63,364 nt of DNA from Azospirillum sp. B21 (lineage in GTDB: Bacteria; Pseudomonadota; Alphaproteobacteria; Azospirillales; Azospirillaceae), in assembly GCF_008364825.1 (NCBI RefSeq), contig NZ_VTTO01000017.1:67086-130449 (forward strand). The letters are read 5' to 3'. The position numbers and the translations under genes were made by a program. Positions 25,799 to 35,083 of the stretch are shown here, one piece after another (within the stretch, counting starts at the first letter, position 1; each line of letters starts with the position of its first letter). The notes beneath the pieces were generated by a model. The model ran no database searches. It was not told the origin of the DNA and was given only the letters and a program-made list of their open reading frames with translations.

Positions 25799-28224
25799 CG
25801 GCTGTTCCACGGCGGAGCCCGCGGCCTACTTCTTCCATGCACTCTTTCCAGTTGCACAAGGGCTCGCGGTTGCGAGTTCGTTGCACCGCTCCGCGGCCGG
25901 TCTAGGCCTCCCGCCAGGTTGCACGCCTGGAGCCTGCCGTTCCGGCCGCGTTTGACCGAAGGTCCGGTCACGATCGCGCGCACCGGTGCAGTGCGCCGTC
26001 TGCGGACGTCGTTGCTGCGGCTTCTTGTGGGGCGCCCTACCCAGCGTCGTGCCGACCAGACAGGAGCCGCGACGTCGATCGCCGTCGCCACCGGCGCAAT
26101 GCCGCTGGCAGCCAGCAAAAGCTCTTCCATGAGTGGAGCGCCCGCGGGCGGCTGAGACTGCTCCAGCGGCTCCCCAAGGGCCGAAGCATCGACGGGCGGC
26201 GACTGGGCAGCGCTCTGTTCGGTGCCAGCGTCTAGCAGCTCCTCTGCGAGTTTCCGGCCGGTTCCACGCTCGAAGTCTTCGACCCGAACCCACACCCTCT
26301 CGTTCAGCAGCAGCGACCCCTTGTCGACGGCCTCTGCCCTGATGGTCTCGTTGCTTGAAACGGCCTTCAGTCGCCAGCGCTTCGACTGGTCATCGAACTC
26401 GTCGCCGATCCGAAGCGGCCGGCGCCGCTCATCCGCCCACAGTTCCCGGGCACGCTCCGCAGCTAAGCGACGTATCGTCTGAATCACTTCGCTGGTCTCG
26501 GACCGACGCTTGCGGGTCACTGCGGCCCGCCCCGGCTTGCCAGCTTCACCCCATGTGACGGTTGGCGTCTTTCCGTCCTTCCCCAGATCGTAGTTCCAGA
26601 GCGCCGGCCCGGCGCTGGTGTCGACCTTTACCAGAAGGTGGCTCGTGTGGCGCGGTCGTCGTGCCGCGACGCCTTGTTCACGCAGCCGCCGGCGCATCAG
26701 GTCCAACTCCGCCGCCACCGGGTCAGTGTCGTATCGCTCCGCACGTCGTGCCGCCCGGTCTTTCCGTACAGCGGGGTCAGGAGAAAAATCCAGCGCCAGT
26801 GGTCGCTCGAACTGCTGGGCCGCGAGCGGCCCGTCACAATCTTGGGCTGGCTCGAACCCGCGGCCTTGCCGGAGCCGAACACCAGCGTCCGCGATCACGA
26901 AGCGACGCTTGGTACGCGCCAGCGCGATCTGATCGGCAAGGTCGTCGAACTGCGTCTCCAACTGCTTGGCGCGCCAGAATGCATCACGGGCACCGGCAAC
27001 ACTACCGGCGCCATCGCAGCTGGCGCGAAGGCGGGCGATTTCGGTGCCCACCTCGTATAGGGCTCGCTCAAAACCGTCACGATCCACCGGCTGCCAAGTC
27101 AAGAATGGTGCACCACGCGCCCTGTCGCGCCTCTCCTGAATCACCGCGGCGGCCGCTTTGTTGACTACGACGGACAAGACGTCGTCTGGGTCGAAAGGAC
27201 CGAGCACCTTGCTGCCCAGCCCGCCAGCACCTGCCGGCGCGTGGACTAGGAAGTGCAGACCCGCCTGGGTCAGGTAGCTGCCGGTGATCGTATCGCCGTA
27301 GACCGTTCCCTCGTCCTCGTACGGGCCTCGGAGATGCATCGTGATCCTGTCCTGCGGCGCAAGCCCGGCGAATGCGCCAGGGTGTTTGTCCGCAGTCTCG
27401 GCACCATCTGCCGGCCGGACGACAGCCGGACCGTCCTGGACCATTTCAAAGGCCACCTGCCGCGACAGTTGGACGAGGCGGTTATGTCCCCAGACAAGGA
27501 GGTCTGTGGCTCGATCGTTCTGACGCTGCCCGCGCGGCAGTTGGTTAAAAGCGCCACCTCCACGAGGGCACTCGATAAAGCGGATCAGGTTCCTCAGGGC
27601 CTCAGGGTCTCCCTCGACGTTCACCCGTTCCTTGGTCAGGGAATGCAAGTGATTGGCGACGTCTCTATTCTGCTTCTCAGAGCACCTGCGGGCCAGAATG
27701 GTTGATGCGCCCTCCAGCCATTCGCTGATCGTCCGCCAGCGAATGCGGGTGCCGAATGTCGTGACGATCGGCAGGTTGTCAGCGGGCAGGAGCAGGAGAT
27801 CCCGCTCGCTGAACAATTCCACCTTTTCGACACGCTCACGCGGAAGAGGATCGAGCCGAATGTAGAGGTGATCAGAGCTATTCGGCCGAACAACGCATCC
27901 TTCCCGTCCAGGCCAGCGTTGGCGATCAGGATGGAGCGTCCGATAATCCAGGCTGATCTGAACGCGCCGACCTTCATAGAAGCCGCGGGCAGCCCAATCG
28001 TGCTCCAGCTTTATCTCCGAGCGCCGGATGCGTTCGCAGATGACAGCCTGTTCAAGCTCGGTGCGCTCGCCCCATGGGGCAAGCCGGCGCATGGGGAATG
28101 CCGCCAGTTCCTCATCGGTCATGGCTTCAGGAGCGGCGCTATTCGACGGTTGCTGCTCCACCGCCGGCGATAGCTGCATCGCCCCTTCGTTGATGACGCG
28201 CTTTGAATGCGTTGCTGCCATCAT
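25726..28224 (-). CDS. Large protein of unknown function, 832 aa
   Basis: No family recognised. Residues about 80-140 (EGRRVQISLDYRTLHPDRQRWPGREGCVV, then HLYIRLDPL) look like an SH3/KOW-type barrel, and about 290-350 hold a second beta-rich unit. A basic helical region lies near 480-560 (AARRAERYDTDPVAAELDLMRRRLREQG). The last 80 residues are arginine-rich and low in complexity, and this end overlaps the next gene, so the true C-terminus could be shorter if a frameshift is present. ATG 28224 has GAGG upstream; a methionine directly follows it. The AT-rich gap at 28225-28591 probably holds its promoter. Confidence 0.6.
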   Translation of the reverse strand: MMAATHSKRVINEGAMQLSPAVEQQPSNSAAPEAMTDEELAAFPMRRLAPWGERTELEQAVICERIRRSEIKLEHDWAARGFYEGRRVQISLDYRTLHPDRQRWPGREGCVVRPNSSDHLYIRLDPLPRERVEKVELFSERDLLLLPADNLPIVTTFGTRIRWRTISEWLEGASTILARRCSEKQNRDVANHLHSLTKERVNVEGDPEALRNLIRFIECPRGGGAFNQLPRGQRQNDRATDLLVWGHNRLVQLSRQVAFEMVQDGPAVVRPADGAETADKHPGAFAGLAPQDRITMHLRGPYEDEGTVYGDTITGSYLTQAGLHFLVHAPAGAGGLGSKVLGPFDPDDVLSVVVNKAAAAVIQERRDRARGAPFLTWQPVDRDGFERALYEVGTEIARLRASCDGAGSVAGARDAFWRAKQLETQFDDLADQIALARTKRRFVIADAGVRLRQGRGFEPAQDCDGPLAAQQFERPLALDFSPDPAVRKDRAARRAERYDTDPVAAELDLMRRRLREQGVAARRPRHTSHLLVKVDTSAGPALWNYDLGKDGKTPTVTWGEAGKPGRAAVTRKRRSETSEVIQTIRRLAAERARELWADERRRPLRIGDEFDDQSKRWRLKAVSSNETIRAEAVDKGSLLLNERVWVRVEDFERGTGRKLAEELLDAGTEQSAAQSPPVDASALGEPLEQSQPPAGAPLMEELLLAASGIAPVATAIDVAAPVWSARRWVGRPTRSRSNDVRRRRTAPVRAIVTGPSVKRGRNGRLQACNLAGGLDRPRSGATNSQPRALVQLERVHGRSRPRAPPWNSRCWPLLGRSIITWMGPCRVRVERS

Positions 28225-28591
28225 GGCCTGACCTCATATCCGAATCTCTGTGCCGTCCAAGACGGGCTACCAGCATGATGTCCACCACAGATCGCATGTC
28301 AACAAATAACCAGCGCCATATTTGCTGTTATATTACTTTAGGGTCGCGTATACAGCAGTCTGTTCACGATCATCTTTACGCAACATCTTGAGTCATCACC
28401 GGCTTCTGTATGCCCTTGCTTCAGCGGACCCTGGCACGCCAGTGAAGGGGTTCCTGTCGTGACCGCCCTATCCCCCGAGCCCTTGTCTGATACTTCAACT
28501 CCTTTCCGCTTCGCTTCCTTGCAACGCGTCCGGGTTCGGAGGGGAGATCATGACGGGATCAGCGTGGCGCGCGGGCGTAGCTTTAGCCTGG
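28225..28591. other. Intergenic region, probable leftward promoter
   Basis: 367 bp without a supported gene. The stretch 28280-28390 is AT-rich against a GC-rich background and is the likely promoter of the 832-residue gene. No clear palindrome. Confidence 0.4.
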
Positions 28592-29200
28592 TCACCTCCC
28601 GAATAGCCGTGCGGCAATCGCGATCCCACAGAGCGTTCCGAAGGACAGCGGCAGCAACGCCGCGCTGGCGATGATGATCGTGCTCGCTGCGGCAACACCA
28701 ACCCCCGTCAGGATGATGCACACGGGCCCGACGATGATTGCCCCACAAAAGCCGGTTCCGGCCATGCGAAGCATCCAGCTGTTCTGGCATTCCGCCGCCT
28801 CGATTGTTGCGCTTCCGCGCCCAGCAATCAGCGGCTGGGCATAGCCGGCCACCGTTATCAGCATCACGAGGATCAAGGCGGACACCAGTTCAGCGCCGGC
28901 TCCGCGCCAGTAGATGAAGGCGGCCTCAATCCATCCTGCCCAGGCGACAGCGACGCCCCAATGGCACCAGCTATATTCTGCAACCGTCCGCGCGCTCCCT
29001 TGCACCCGCTTGGGCCGGCCGGTGCTGCTGTTCTCCCAACCCAGCAGCGCCAGCGCCGCCGCAGCATGCAGCGCCAGAAGGATGCGCGATGCCGGCGATC
29101 CGTAACCGACTATCGCCGCGAGGGCCAATCCGGGGATCGCCCCCAGGACGCAAGCGATGATCCACTGCCGACCGGCGCATGTCCAAAACCCGTTGCTCAT
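28592..29200 (-). CDS. Integral membrane protein, 202 aa
   Basis: At least five hydrophobic segments, among them IIACVLGAIPGLALAAIVGY, ILLALHAAAALALLGW, LVSALILVMLITVAGYA, and two long ones at the end (FCGAIIVGPVCIILTGVGV and STIIIASAALLPLSFGTLCGIAIAARLF). It is the last gene of a leftward operon; its start codon overlaps the stop of the DUF2726 gene by four bases (ATGA type). No family recognised. Confidence 0.7.
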   Translation of the reverse strand: MSNGFWTCAGRQWIIACVLGAIPGLALAAIVGYGSPASRILLALHAAAALALLGWENSSTGRPKRVQGSARTVAEYSWCHWGVAVAWAGWIEAAFIYWRGAGAELVSALILVMLITVAGYAQPLIAGRGSATIEAAECQNSWMLRMAGTGFCGAIIVGPVCIILTGVGVAAASTIIIASAALLPLSFGTLCGIAIAARLFGR

Positions 29201-29772
29201 GCCTCAGCCCTGAAAGCGCGGCTAGGTTTCGCCGACTGTACGCTCTGCGTGCCATCAGCGACCAAGGCCACGATGGCTTCCCATTCGATCTCCTGGCCGG
29301 GTCGGATGCGCCGAACCGGGACCCCGGCGGCGTGCAGCGCGCGATCGATGTCCGCATCACGCTGCTGCCGTTCCGGTCGATCATGCGAGCTATCATCGAG
29401 TTCGATCACGAGACGCGGGATTGCGCCCTCATCGATCAGCACGAAGTCGACGGATCGAGGGGCGAGTTTGCCAAGAGCAGCGCGCTGGTGACCAGATGAA
29501 GGCGCGGAGATCGAGACGATGTCGGCCGCCCGCACCTGCGGACAGAGGTACCAGCCTGCCGGAAGACTGGCACGCAGTGGGCCAAAAACTTTCAATTCCC
29601 ACGGCGAGAGCAACGGCTTCGCACGGTACGTCGCCGTGATTGGCAGCCCAGCCGCTTTTCCTTCTTCGCTTGCAGCGGCGGCGTGCTTCCGTGCCTTGTC
29701 TTGGCGATTCCGGAGGACCAATAGCACGACACATGCCACCGTCAGCGATGCAACGATACTTACCGTGTTCAT
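29197..29772 (-). CDS. Membrane-anchored DUF2726 protein (PD-(D/E)XK fold), 191 aa
   Basis: A single N-terminal membrane segment (SIVASLTVACVVLLVLR) is followed by a DUF2726 domain: LSPWELKVFGPLR, then SVDFVLIDEGAIPRLVIELDDSSHD, RQQRDADIDRALHAAGVPVRRI. DUF2726 belongs to the PD-(D/E)XK nuclease-like superfamily; the D of SVDF and the ELDD acidic pair fit the catalytic core, but the usual lysine is replaced, so cutting activity is doubtful. It is part of the leftward operon 34309-28592. Start ATG 29772 has GAGG nine bases upstream; ATG 29781 is an alternative. Confidence 0.78.
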   Translation of the reverse strand: MNTVSIVASLTVACVVLLVLRNRQDKARKHAAAASEEGKAAGLPITATYRAKPLLSPWELKVFGPLRASLPAGWYLCPQVRAADIVSISAPSSGHQRAALGKLAPRSVDFVLIDEGAIPRLVIELDDSSHDRPERQQRDADIDRALHAAGVPVRRIRPGQEIEWEAIVALVADGTQSVQSAKPSRAFRAEA

Positions 29773-29857
29773 CCAACCCATCCTCGTGAGCGGCAGTCAA
29801 TAGGAGACCGTGAGAGGCCAGCCCGAGGGTCGGGCTGACCACTCACGGCATGGTTGG

Positions 29858-30265
29858 TCAGTGGTCGGAGCGGCCGAACTGCAGCCATCTCTTTAACGAG
29901 CCTTTAAGCCGACCGGACGCCGCGCCTAGGCGCATGTCGAGGCCGTCTCGCCACCGCGCGGGGAGGATCGGGCCGAACGAGCTTCTACCGATAATGATCG
30001 TGGCCACGATCATGATAAGCGCGGCTCCGACACTCGTCCTGAAGACGGTCTGCGACATCTCCAGCAGCTTTTCAACGGTGACAGGGGTTTGGGCCATCCA
30101 GCTCGTTCCCACCTGCCTGAATAGCTCAAACATTAGGATGCCGTACACGGCAAACACGGCCGCCGCGACCTTGAGTGCAGCGAGAGTGACCCGCCACAGG
30201 AAGATGATGAGTTCCCACAAGGGGCGGACGGCGAGCAGCCAAGTCGATGATGAGAACGAGGTCAT
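29858..30265 (-). CDS. Membrane protein, 135 aa
   Basis: Two membrane segments: LWELIIFLWRVTLAALKVAAAVFAVYG (about 17-45) and SVGAALIMIVATIIIGRSSF (about 77-95). The tail is basic. AGGAGA seven bases before ATG 30265 supports the start. It lies within the operon beginning with the VirB4-like gene. No family recognised. Confidence 0.65.
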   Translation of the reverse strand: MTSFSSSTWLLAVRPLWELIIFLWRVTLAALKVAAAVFAVYGILMFELFRQVGTSWMAQTPVTVEKLLEMSQTVFRTSVGAALIMIVATIIIGRSSFGPILPARWRDGLDMRLGAASGRLKGSLKRWLQFGRSDH

Positions 30266-30340
30266 TGAAGGGTCTCCTGTTGTTGTAGATGGACCATGCC
30301 CGCTGGTCCAGACGACCTGCCGCTGGCCGGCGCCCGCGGC

Positions 30341-30679
30341 TCACTTCGCCGACGGCTTGCCGCTGACGGGCGCGAAGAGGAAGAAGACGACGCAGGAGCC
30401 GGCCAAGAACGGCATTCCCCACAGAAATCCGTCGATAAGGATCTCGTAGGTCAAGGCAAGGATCCGCATCAGATCGCCGTCGGCGAACGCCTTCAGCAGC
30501 TCAGCCTCGCAACCGAGAGGCTGGAAGACGGGCCAATACGCGATAGTTGCGCCAATCAAGAATAATGCAGCGCTGACGGTCAGGCGCACCCATTCCCGAA
30601 GGCTGCCAAACTGCAGGGCTTCGCCGGTCCTCTTGGTGACGCGGATGTAACGCTGAGCTCTTGCAATAATACTGTGCAT
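30341..30679 (-). CDS. Membrane protein, 112 aa
   Basis: Two membrane segments (LTVSAALFLIGATIAYWPVF and LWGMPFLAGSCVVFFLFAPV). The N-terminus is basic and cytoplasmic by the positive-inside rule. ATG 30679 lies ten bases after the stop of the gene upstream, and an in-frame extension to 30733 would overlap that gene. No family recognised. Confidence 0.6.
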   Translation of the reverse strand: MHSIIARAQRYIRVTKRTGEALQFGSLREWVRLTVSAALFLIGATIAYWPVFQPLGCEAELLKAFADGDLMRILALTYEILIDGFLWGMPFLAGSCVVFFLFAPVSGKPSAK

Positions 30680-30689
30680 GACGACTTCC

Positions 30690-31337
30690 TTAAATGTCTT
30701 CGGCAATACCCCATGCATCTTCTTCGGCACCACCCGCGGCCAGACACATGACCAAAGTGACGAGGTAAGCGGGATACCGCTCGGCCCATCGCTTAATTTT
30801 CTGCACTTGGTTGATGCTCAGGGAACAATAGGGCTGGGTGAGATCGACGAATTCTGGCGCATGCCGAAGATGCCAGCTATTGGCCTCACACGCACTCCAG
30901 AGCGCATATCTGATAATCTTCACATAGTGATCAGGTATCCTTAGCGTGTATTCATTGTGCTCAAGGGTCTTATAAAATTCGCTGATGATCTCATCAAGCA
31001 TCGCGCTTTGTTTCAGGTATTGTGCACGGTAATACCTTGCTTCTGAGACGAGGTGTTCTACGCCTCTGTCTTCGCGGCGGCGGATGACTGTGTTCAAGAC
31101 GCACGAGAATGCCTTGCTACATCTGGTGAGCAGCGTCTGTGGAGTCGCGTCCTGACAAGGGTCCTGGTTGGTTTGAAGCTGGTTCATAGTTTCTGATCCA
31201 CGAGTGGTGTCGAAGATTCGGCCCCTGGGACCAACATCCTGGCTGGGCACCGTTCTGCCCGCCGGGGTATCGCTCACGCGCTGGACAGCGCCCGGGCCTG
31301 CCCTGGAGAGTTGGGGCATCTCCGGCTTCTTTTTCAT
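30690..31337 (-). CDS. Hypothetical protein, 215 aa
   Basis: The ATG at 31337 overlaps the stop of the PP2C gene by four bases and has AAGGA eight bases upstream; ATG 31187 is a possible internal start. The first 50 residues are disordered and basic. The rest is helical, including YYRAQYLKQSAMLDEIISEFYKTLEHNEYTL. It is tightly coupled to the phosphatase gene, so it may be its target or regulator. No family recognised. Confidence 0.6.
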   Translation of the reverse strand: MKKKPEMPQLSRAGPGAVQRVSDTPAGRTVPSQDVGPRGRIFDTTRGSETMNQLQTNQDPCQDATPQTLLTRCSKAFSCVLNTVIRRREDRGVEHLVSEARYYRAQYLKQSAMLDEIISEFYKTLEHNEYTLRIPDHYVKIIRYALWSACEANSWHLRHAPEFVDLTQPYCSLSINQVQKIKRWAERYPAYLVTLVMCLAAGGAEEDAWGIAEDI

Positions 31338-32101
31338 TTCAAGATCCTTTCGGCCGCTCGTAATGGCGCGATATCGTGCTGGCGCCAATCTGTCAGTGCC
31401 GGCGGCATGTGGACCTGATGCGTCAGTCCCAACCGGCGGGTCGCGACAATTACAGCGGTGTCGTCGACAAGCTCACGTCGCCGGTCGATGACGTGGTCGA
31501 TCAGGGCTGCGGCCGGCCGACGGCCGCAGGATTGCAGAACCCGCTGGGCATGCTCCGGCCACAACGAGCGCCAAAGTCCGTCGCTTGCCAGCACCAGGTG
31601 CCCATTGAGAAGCAGCGGCCCCTTCATCTCAGGCATAGCGATGCGGTCGCCGACCCGCCGGCGCTCCTGGCGTGCCGTAAGCTCCACCCGCTCCTCACCA
31701 AACATCCAGGCCTGAGAGTCCCCGACCGACGCCAGCCACACCTGCCCGTCGACGATGAGCGCGCCGATCAGCGTCGTGGTTCCGGTGTCAGCCCGGGCTG
31801 CGCAGGCACGGTCAGCCGCAAGGATGGCCCGGGGCAGCGCCGCCGGGTCCCAGCGTGCGAGCGTCATGTGCATCATGACGTCGGTGATCGCCGCCTGAGC
31901 GGCCTGGTGTCCGTCGCCTCCGGTCGAGCAGCCGTCGGCAAGAAACAGCGCGGCACCATTGGGCATATTCGGAATCGGGTGGACCGCAGTCACGTCTTCA
32001 CCGCGCCCACCGTGGAGAGGACGGGCATCCTCGTCGATGTCAATTGGGTCGAGTGAAGGGGTGGCCCCAAGTGCAGCTGCGGTGATGGTCAGGTGGGTCA
32101 C
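31334..32101 (-). CDS. PP2C (PPM)-family serine/threonine phosphatase, 255 aa
   Basis: All core PPM motifs are visible: ALFLADGCSTGGDGHQAA (metal-binding Asp), GTTTLIGALI followed by LASVGDSQAWM, HLVLASDGLW and the closing DDTAVIVA. These enzymes remove phosphate from Ser/Thr using two Mn/Mg ions. The start is GTG 32101 with GAGGTG five bases upstream. The partner kinase is not in this window. It sits between a degenerate VirB4-like ATPase and a tightly coupled unknown gene, so it probably regulates a membrane complex coded by this operon. Confidence 0.88.
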   Translation of the reverse strand: MTHLTITAAALGATPSLDPIDIDEDARPLHGGRGEDVTAVHPIPNMPNGAALFLADGCSTGGDGHQAAQAAITDVMMHMTLARWDPAALPRAILAADRACAARADTGTTTLIGALIVDGQVWLASVGDSQAWMFGEERVELTARQERRRVGDRIAMPEMKGPLLLNGHLVLASDGLWRSLWPEHAQRVLQSCGRRPAAALIDHVIDRRRELVDDTAVIVATRRLGLTHQVHMPPALTDWRQHDIAPLRAAERILK

Positions 32102-32206
32102 ATGGCACCTCAGGACGAAGGCGCGGTTGCCTTCATTTGGCTCGGGTGGACTTCAGCCCGCTACGGTCGTCGCGTCACTACCGGCCGACCGAGAGCAGGC
32201 GGAGGA

Positions 32207-34309
32207 TCAGGGTGTAAGGGGCAGCTGAAGAGGCAGGACTTCGCGTATGAGCCAAGGACCGCGTCCTTCGCAGCCGGCTACCGCGGCGTGACGTGTCGGC
32301 CAGGGTCCGGCTCGCCGGCCGGTGGCGTCGTAGGCCAGCCATAGACCGGTGAACTGAGCGCTGTTCTGAACGAAATCGCGAGCCCAAGCGTCTTTGGCCA
32401 ATGCCAGCTCGTCGCCGACCAGTTCGCCGACGAAGTCCTGCAGATCGGTGCAAACGCGGACAGCGAGGTACTCTTGCGGGCGCAGCAACATTGTCTCACT
32501 GCCAGCGTCCATCGCATCCAGCATGTCCTGGACCTGCAAAGCCATACGCGTTTGCCAGAGCCGGCCGACCAGTTGCTTCACATGCGCTCCCGCTTGGTCG
32601 CAGGAATCCTTCATAAACCAGAAGGTGCCCACAACGTCAGTGAGCGCCACGAAGGCATCGTGGGGGCCTGTGTTCGGGTCGAACTCGAACATGAACGTGG
32701 TGCCGTATGGGCGGCTAAGCCGTAGGTGGATACTTAGCCAGCGCCAAACGTCTTCGTCCGACTTAAGGGCCGCCACATCGAGACCATGGACGATGCTCAG
32801 CCGATCGGCGCCTCGCCCTCGCGGATTCGCCCGAAGGGCGATGGCAACGAGCGCGGTGATAGTCGTAAGCGCCCTTGGGTCGTCGCGATCTTCCACATCG
32901 ATTGCAAGCGGCGTGGGATTGGCTCCGTCAAGGATCCCCGCCGGTAGCCGGGCGCCGATCCAGTGCAGGCTGGTGCTTAGGCGGTGCCGTTGCCCGCCGA
33001 CTTCAGGAACGGCATTGAGCAGGGTTTCGATCGCCCGTTCTTCAGGACTGGTCCGCACCAGAATCTCTGCCAACTTCGGAGCGAGACCGATGGTGTCTGG
33101 TTGCGGCCCCAGAACATGAGCGAGCCAGTGAGCAAAAAGGTCTTCATGCTGCTCAGTAACTGCCTGTAATAATTGCCGAAGGCCGCGACCGTCCCCCTGC
33201 TGGCTTGAGGCCGTTAGGCAATCTCCACCTACCGTCCGCACCCATCGAGTCATCACCGGTGAACGGTCGAAGGTGAAGAGGTTGTCCTCCCCATGCCGCA
33301 GCGCTCCGCTCAGGATCGCCGTTGCCAGCGCTCGGGTTCTCGATTTCGCAGCACCAGCGATCACCGCGTGCGGCAGACCCATTGGCCAGGGGGCATAGGC
33401 GAGCACACCACCTGGACGGGTTGGCACCTGTAGGACAGACGGAGGCGAAAAGCCGAAGCCGATATCGGTTCCCGGACGGCAGTGATGGTCACTGCGTAGC
33501 ACCACCTCCTGGACCATTCGCTCCAGAGGGAGGGTGATTGGGCGGGGCGACCACCAGCGGGACGGACGGCCGGCGAATGCCTCAACGGCAGAGCGGCTTG
33601 GCAGGTCCTCCTCACAGGCCGCAACCAGGAGAACGGTCTGTCGGGCCGCCAACGGGATGCCGTCTCGCCAGTCGGTGTCGCAGCTAACCTGTGTTCGGAG
33701 CGTCCAGGCGCCTGCCATCTCGGCGAGGTCGTCGGGGGTGACCAGCCGGTCTCGACGTGACACTGGCACCGACCGCACAGCGCGCCGGAGGAACGGTGTG
33801 TACCGCCGCAGCCGATGGTCTGACGAACAAGCCTCTGTCAGATCTTCACCCGCCAGCGCCTCTTCGATGTGGACGTCGCCGTTCCCGGAGGCCCTCAACC
33901 AGGTCCTCTGTTCAGCGGAGATGGGATCGGCTACGGGTTCGCCTAGAGTGCGCAGGCAGGTAGCGATGCGATGAACCGCAGGTTCTACCTGCCTCGACAG
34001 CGATGGTTGGCCGGATACGGTGATCGTTGTGGCGACGACGCGGATCGGTTGACCGGATTGCTCGAACCGTGCCAGCGCCTGGTCCAAAACCGTCACCCCA
34101 ATCCCGGGCCGAGAAGCGGAGCGCTCCCACCGGCAGGCGGTCTCGACGATAATCGTCCTCCCGCACCCGAGCATTTGGAACGCTGATTCCATCATCTCAG
34201 GCGCCCAGTAGGGCACCAACCCTGATCGTACCAAGAACGTCATGGTCAGAGGCGCCTTGTCCGGAAGCGACGCCACCGGTTCATTGACGCTGGTCCAAAG
34301 CATGCTCAT
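32207..34309 (-). CDS. VirB4/TraC-like protein with degenerate ATPase motifs, 700 aa
   Basis: Residues about 320-380 follow the VirB4 ATPase plan: PHAVIAGAAKSRTRALATAI takes the place of Walker A (normally GxTGSGKS), and LFTFDRSP the following strand with its aspartate. Later DRLSIVHGLD stands where Walker B (hydrophobic strand then D-E) should be, followed by a helix and TTFMFEFD. The glycine-rich P-loop and the catalytic pair are lost, so it is probably a pseudo-ATPase. The N-terminal 300 residues fit no family I know. The assignment rests on motif order by eye. ATG 34309 has GAGG eight bases upstream. It is the first gene of the leftward operon. Confidence 0.55.
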   Translation of the reverse strand: MSMLWTSVNEPVASLPDKAPLTMTFLVRSGLVPYWAPEMMESAFQMLGCGRTIIVETACRWERSASRPGIGVTVLDQALARFEQSGQPIRVVATTITVSGQPSLSRQVEPAVHRIATCLRTLGEPVADPISAEQRTWLRASGNGDVHIEEALAGEDLTEACSSDHRLRRYTPFLRRAVRSVPVSRRDRLVTPDDLAEMAGAWTLRTQVSCDTDWRDGIPLAARQTVLLVAACEEDLPSRSAVEAFAGRPSRWWSPRPITLPLERMVQEVVLRSDHHCRPGTDIGFGFSPPSVLQVPTRPGGVLAYAPWPMGLPHAVIAGAAKSRTRALATAILSGALRHGEDNLFTFDRSPVMTRWVRTVGGDCLTASSQQGDGRGLRQLLQAVTEQHEDLFAHWLAHVLGPQPDTIGLAPKLAEILVRTSPEERAIETLLNAVPEVGGQRHRLSTSLHWIGARLPAGILDGANPTPLAIDVEDRDDPRALTTITALVAIALRANPRGRGADRLSIVHGLDVAALKSDEDVWRWLSIHLRLSRPYGTTFMFEFDPNTGPHDAFVALTDVVGTFWFMKDSCDQAGAHVKQLVGRLWQTRMALQVQDMLDAMDAGSETMLLRPQEYLAVRVCTDLQDFVGELVGDELALAKDAWARDFVQNSAQFTGLWLAYDATGRRAGPWPTRHAAVAGCEGRGPWLIREVLPLQLPLTP

Positions 34310-35083
34310 GCGGTGAGCCTCGCCGTACAATGCAGATCAGTGGCTGGACGGTATCCGCCACAGAGCTGATGCTACCGATCTGGCTGGCATACCGCCGCTG
34401 AGCGCGGCGCTCGTTTTTTTCGGGTTCTTCGGGCTCTCCACGCATGATGCCCAGGTGCCGATTCTCGCGGTGATGTCCCAGCTCATGCAGCCGACCGCCG
34501 GGGAGCCGCTACGATTCTGCTTCTGGCACGGCTGCGGACATTACGGTGCAGCGGGGCGTCGGGACGCCCCTGCCTAGGTGGCCGTCCAATGGGCTTGCTC
34601 AATCGGAACCGGGTAAGGCGGCGCTCGGGTCGGGTGCCGATGATGCTAACAGGATCGTGCGGCGGGATGAACGCGATCAGCACCTCATAGCACGTCCCGC
34701 AAGCGGGCGGTGATCCAGGTGGGACCGCTCCTGGGTCTGCTCACCACGCATCCTCAATGTCGAGACCACCGGGGTCAGGTCGGGACTCGCGCGCGGGCTG
34801 TGGGTGGGTGCGTCAGAGGCGGTGATCACGTGCGGATCAGAGGGGCGCGGGTCTAGCCCCTCGGGACCTCCTGCGCGCAACGGGTGGTCTCGTGCGGACT
34901 GTGCTGAACGGAAATTGGTGATGGTGCTCGGGATGCGACGCGCGTGACCTGGGTGATCCAATGTCAGGCGCGGAGATCGCTTCATTCACCTGAGGCGCTG
35001 CGTGCGAATGGGTGTTCCCGGCCCCCATCCAGGTGTGAGAGCCCGGCCAGGGAGATGTTCCCAGCCAGGGCGTAGTTCATCCG
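34310..35083. other. Intergenic region with a terminator-like hairpin
   Basis: About 770 bp with no gene I can support; the short minus-strand frames at 34483-34985 are low-complexity. GAGCG-CGG-CGCTC at 34400-34412 followed by seven T (34414-34420) looks like an intrinsic terminator for a rightward transcript, though no rightward gene precedes it here. The region also separates the operon promoter from the protease gene. Confidence 0.45.

Noticed and set aside
34483..34985. Short minus-strand genes in the 34.3-35.1 kb gap
   Set aside because: No ribosome sites and low-complexity Arg/Pro sequence.
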